From Tetracentron sinense (taxonomy: Eukaryota; Streptophyta; Magnoliopsida; Trochodendrales; Trochodendraceae), in contig CM026571.1 of the NCBI GenBank assembly GCA_015143295.1, positions 9,490,501 through 9,554,500 on the forward strand: a DNA stretch of 64,000 nucleotides, given 5' to 3'. Shown one piece after another: positions 62,454 to 64,000 of this stretch. The position numbers and the translations under genes are program-made. Positions within the stretch are counted from its first letter, which is position 1. Each line of letters starts with the position of its first letter. Below the pieces are notes generated by a model. The model worked only from the letters and a program-made list of their open reading frames with translations. It was not told the origin of the DNA and did not search any database.

Positions 62454-63168
62454 TGGAACGTGACCTTTACCTGAGAGTCTGAAGCACGCACGAGGAATCA
62501 CCGGACAGTCAAAATAATTAGACTTTAGTCACAAAGTGGAAAGCTCACAGACTTTACCACGCGCGCCAATCGCAGTACCTTTGGGGTCTGATCACTGATG
62601 CTTATTGCTTAGTGATGGAAACGGGTTGGATTAAAATGTGTCGGGTCAAGTGACAACAATTTGGCCATGATTTGATTCAACTCATTTGTAAAATCAGTTT
62701 GGAATAAAGCAAATCAAACCCAATAAGGAACCCTCAACCATAGCTGGCCCGCCTAACATATTTTACAAAAAGTAAATTAGCTTTATTTTAATTAATTGTG
62801 ATATTATTCAGTTAAAAATTGATAGGTATATATTTTAATTTCAAATCAATCATTTGGGCCACGTTTGAACACCTAAATGAAGTTATTTTAAATTATTTTA
62901 AATTTTTGTTCATAACTTCGAAAAGAAAAAAATGACTCCGAGGTGAGAGTTGGCTCTTTGAGACCTGACTCTCACCATAAGGTGAAACGAACTTGATTGT
63001 AACACTGCAACTCGAATAAGCCTATTAAGAACTTATTAAAATTAATTATTTTCTCTCATATGATACAATATGCAAATGATTTTATTTAACTATGTAGAGT
63101 TGATCTAAGTAGATCAAGCTTTTATAAAAGTGTTGTTTGAGATGTTCTATTTTGTTTATATTTTAAGC
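62454..63168. other. ANS distal upstream region
   Basis: Includes a GCGCGCCAAT CCAAT-type motif near 62563. Further out it is AT-rich with no recognised gene. Confidence 0.45.
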
Positions 63169-63170
63169 AC

Positions 63171-63238
<68 letters not shown>
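63169..63238. repeat. (GT)n(AT)n compound microsatellite
   Basis: About eight GT units followed by about 25 AT/TA units. Confidence 0.95.
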
Positions 63239-63241
<3 letters not shown>

Positions 63242-64000
63242 CAACTAAATCACCAGAATATGTATAGATCTATGTTGTAAAGCTGGGGCATATGAGGATT
63301 TTGCATTGCATCTCAAAATTTGATTAAATCTTCTTAAAATTCGGTTTAAATTTTGGGACATGAAAAATTGATATCTAACAAATTAACTAGGTATTATGAC
63401 GTGTTGGATCCAGATCAAATGTCCATTCCAAGCCAAACCTAATTATTAATAAGTTTAACTATGAACCAGAGCAATTTTTTATAATTTTGGAAGCTCCCAA
63501 AACAGTATTTAAGAATGAGGTATTTGGTAAATATTAAAATAATGTAAGGGCATTTCTTACCATACAATGTTATATTTACCCATGTTTTAGTAGTTCTGAA
63601 AATCCATTTAGATAGGTTGAGGAGCCCCACTTGAGATTGTGGTACTAGTTCCTAAACCTCAACCTCAGACGAGGCCACTAGAGAGTATTTTATAATTTAA
63701 ATATGGACAAGATTTTGGTAATTAAGCAACCAATCTACCTCTTTGGTTGATCTAGTGGAAAGGAGGAGGGGGCAAAGGGGCAGTTGTCCTCCCCCGATCT
63801 TTTTGAAAAATAATAAATTATAGTTTAATAAGGCAGAGGCACAGGGTAGCTGCCCCCTAAACTTTTGAAAAAAAAAAGAATTATACAGTTAAATAGGACA
63901 TAGCCAGGAAACATGGGGGACAATTGCTTCATGAACTTTTGAAAAAAATATATCTTTTATACTATTTTTTTAATAACAAAAATACTATGTTGTTTAATTA
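63239..64000. other. intergenic with degenerate tandem repeats at the right edge
   Basis: From about 63765 a unit of about 65-75 bp (GGGG-rich start, CTTTTGAAAAA, then AATTATAGTTTAATA-like) recurs three times with divergence and may run past the window end. No gene was recognised. Confidence 0.5.

Overview
The window is nuclear DNA of a flowering plant, probably a eudicot. Two recognisable host genes lie on the minus strand in a sea of transposable elements. No organelle, bacterial or viral operon structure is present, and I found no tRNA, rRNA or CRISPR locus. The species cannot be named from this sequence.

Left part (1-20.6 kb): the 5' part of the plastid phosphoglucomutase gene (starch synthesis). 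Thirteen coding exons (355 codons) run from the ATG at 20455 down to 5525, all with GT/AG junctions and continuous phase. The remaining exons lie past the left edge. Most introns are 80-500 bp, but three are inflated. Intron 5 (4.5 kb) holds a 5'-truncated LINE with a 16-bp target duplication, itself split by a 2.65-kb LTR-type element with its own 5-bp duplication. Intron 8 (7.6 kb) holds a hAT-like element nested in another hAT-like element, a MITE and a three-copy tandem array. Intron 13 (at least 5.5 kb) holds a broken Ty1/copia element and a LINE end.

Middle part (20.6-60.5 kb): intergenic, almost wholly repeats. Main pieces are a 9.15-kb CACTA (En/Spm) element at 23574-32724, with a decayed Ptta/En/Spm-type gene and younger insertions in its introns and exon; a Helitron-like element at about 35771-42284 carrying a young gag-only copia element (36702-41687); two 405-bp Helitrons with a duplicated 3' end; three large LTR-type pieces (48655-50182, about 50188-52157, 53980-57068); and many MITEs, SINEs and short tandem duplications.

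Right part (60.5-64 kb): an apparently intact two-exon anthocyanidin synthase gene (358 aa), the step that makes coloured anthocyanidins. Its intron carries a foldback MITE, its 3' flank carries another MITE that supplies an AATAAA, and its proximal promoter contains a three-copy tandem repeat just upstream of the TATA box. The two genes are about 40 kb apart and show no sign of acting together. I found no obviously new biological system. The strongest leads are the tandem repeat in the anthocyanidin synthase promoter, the palindrome-rich giant LTR family and the Helitrons with doubled ends.
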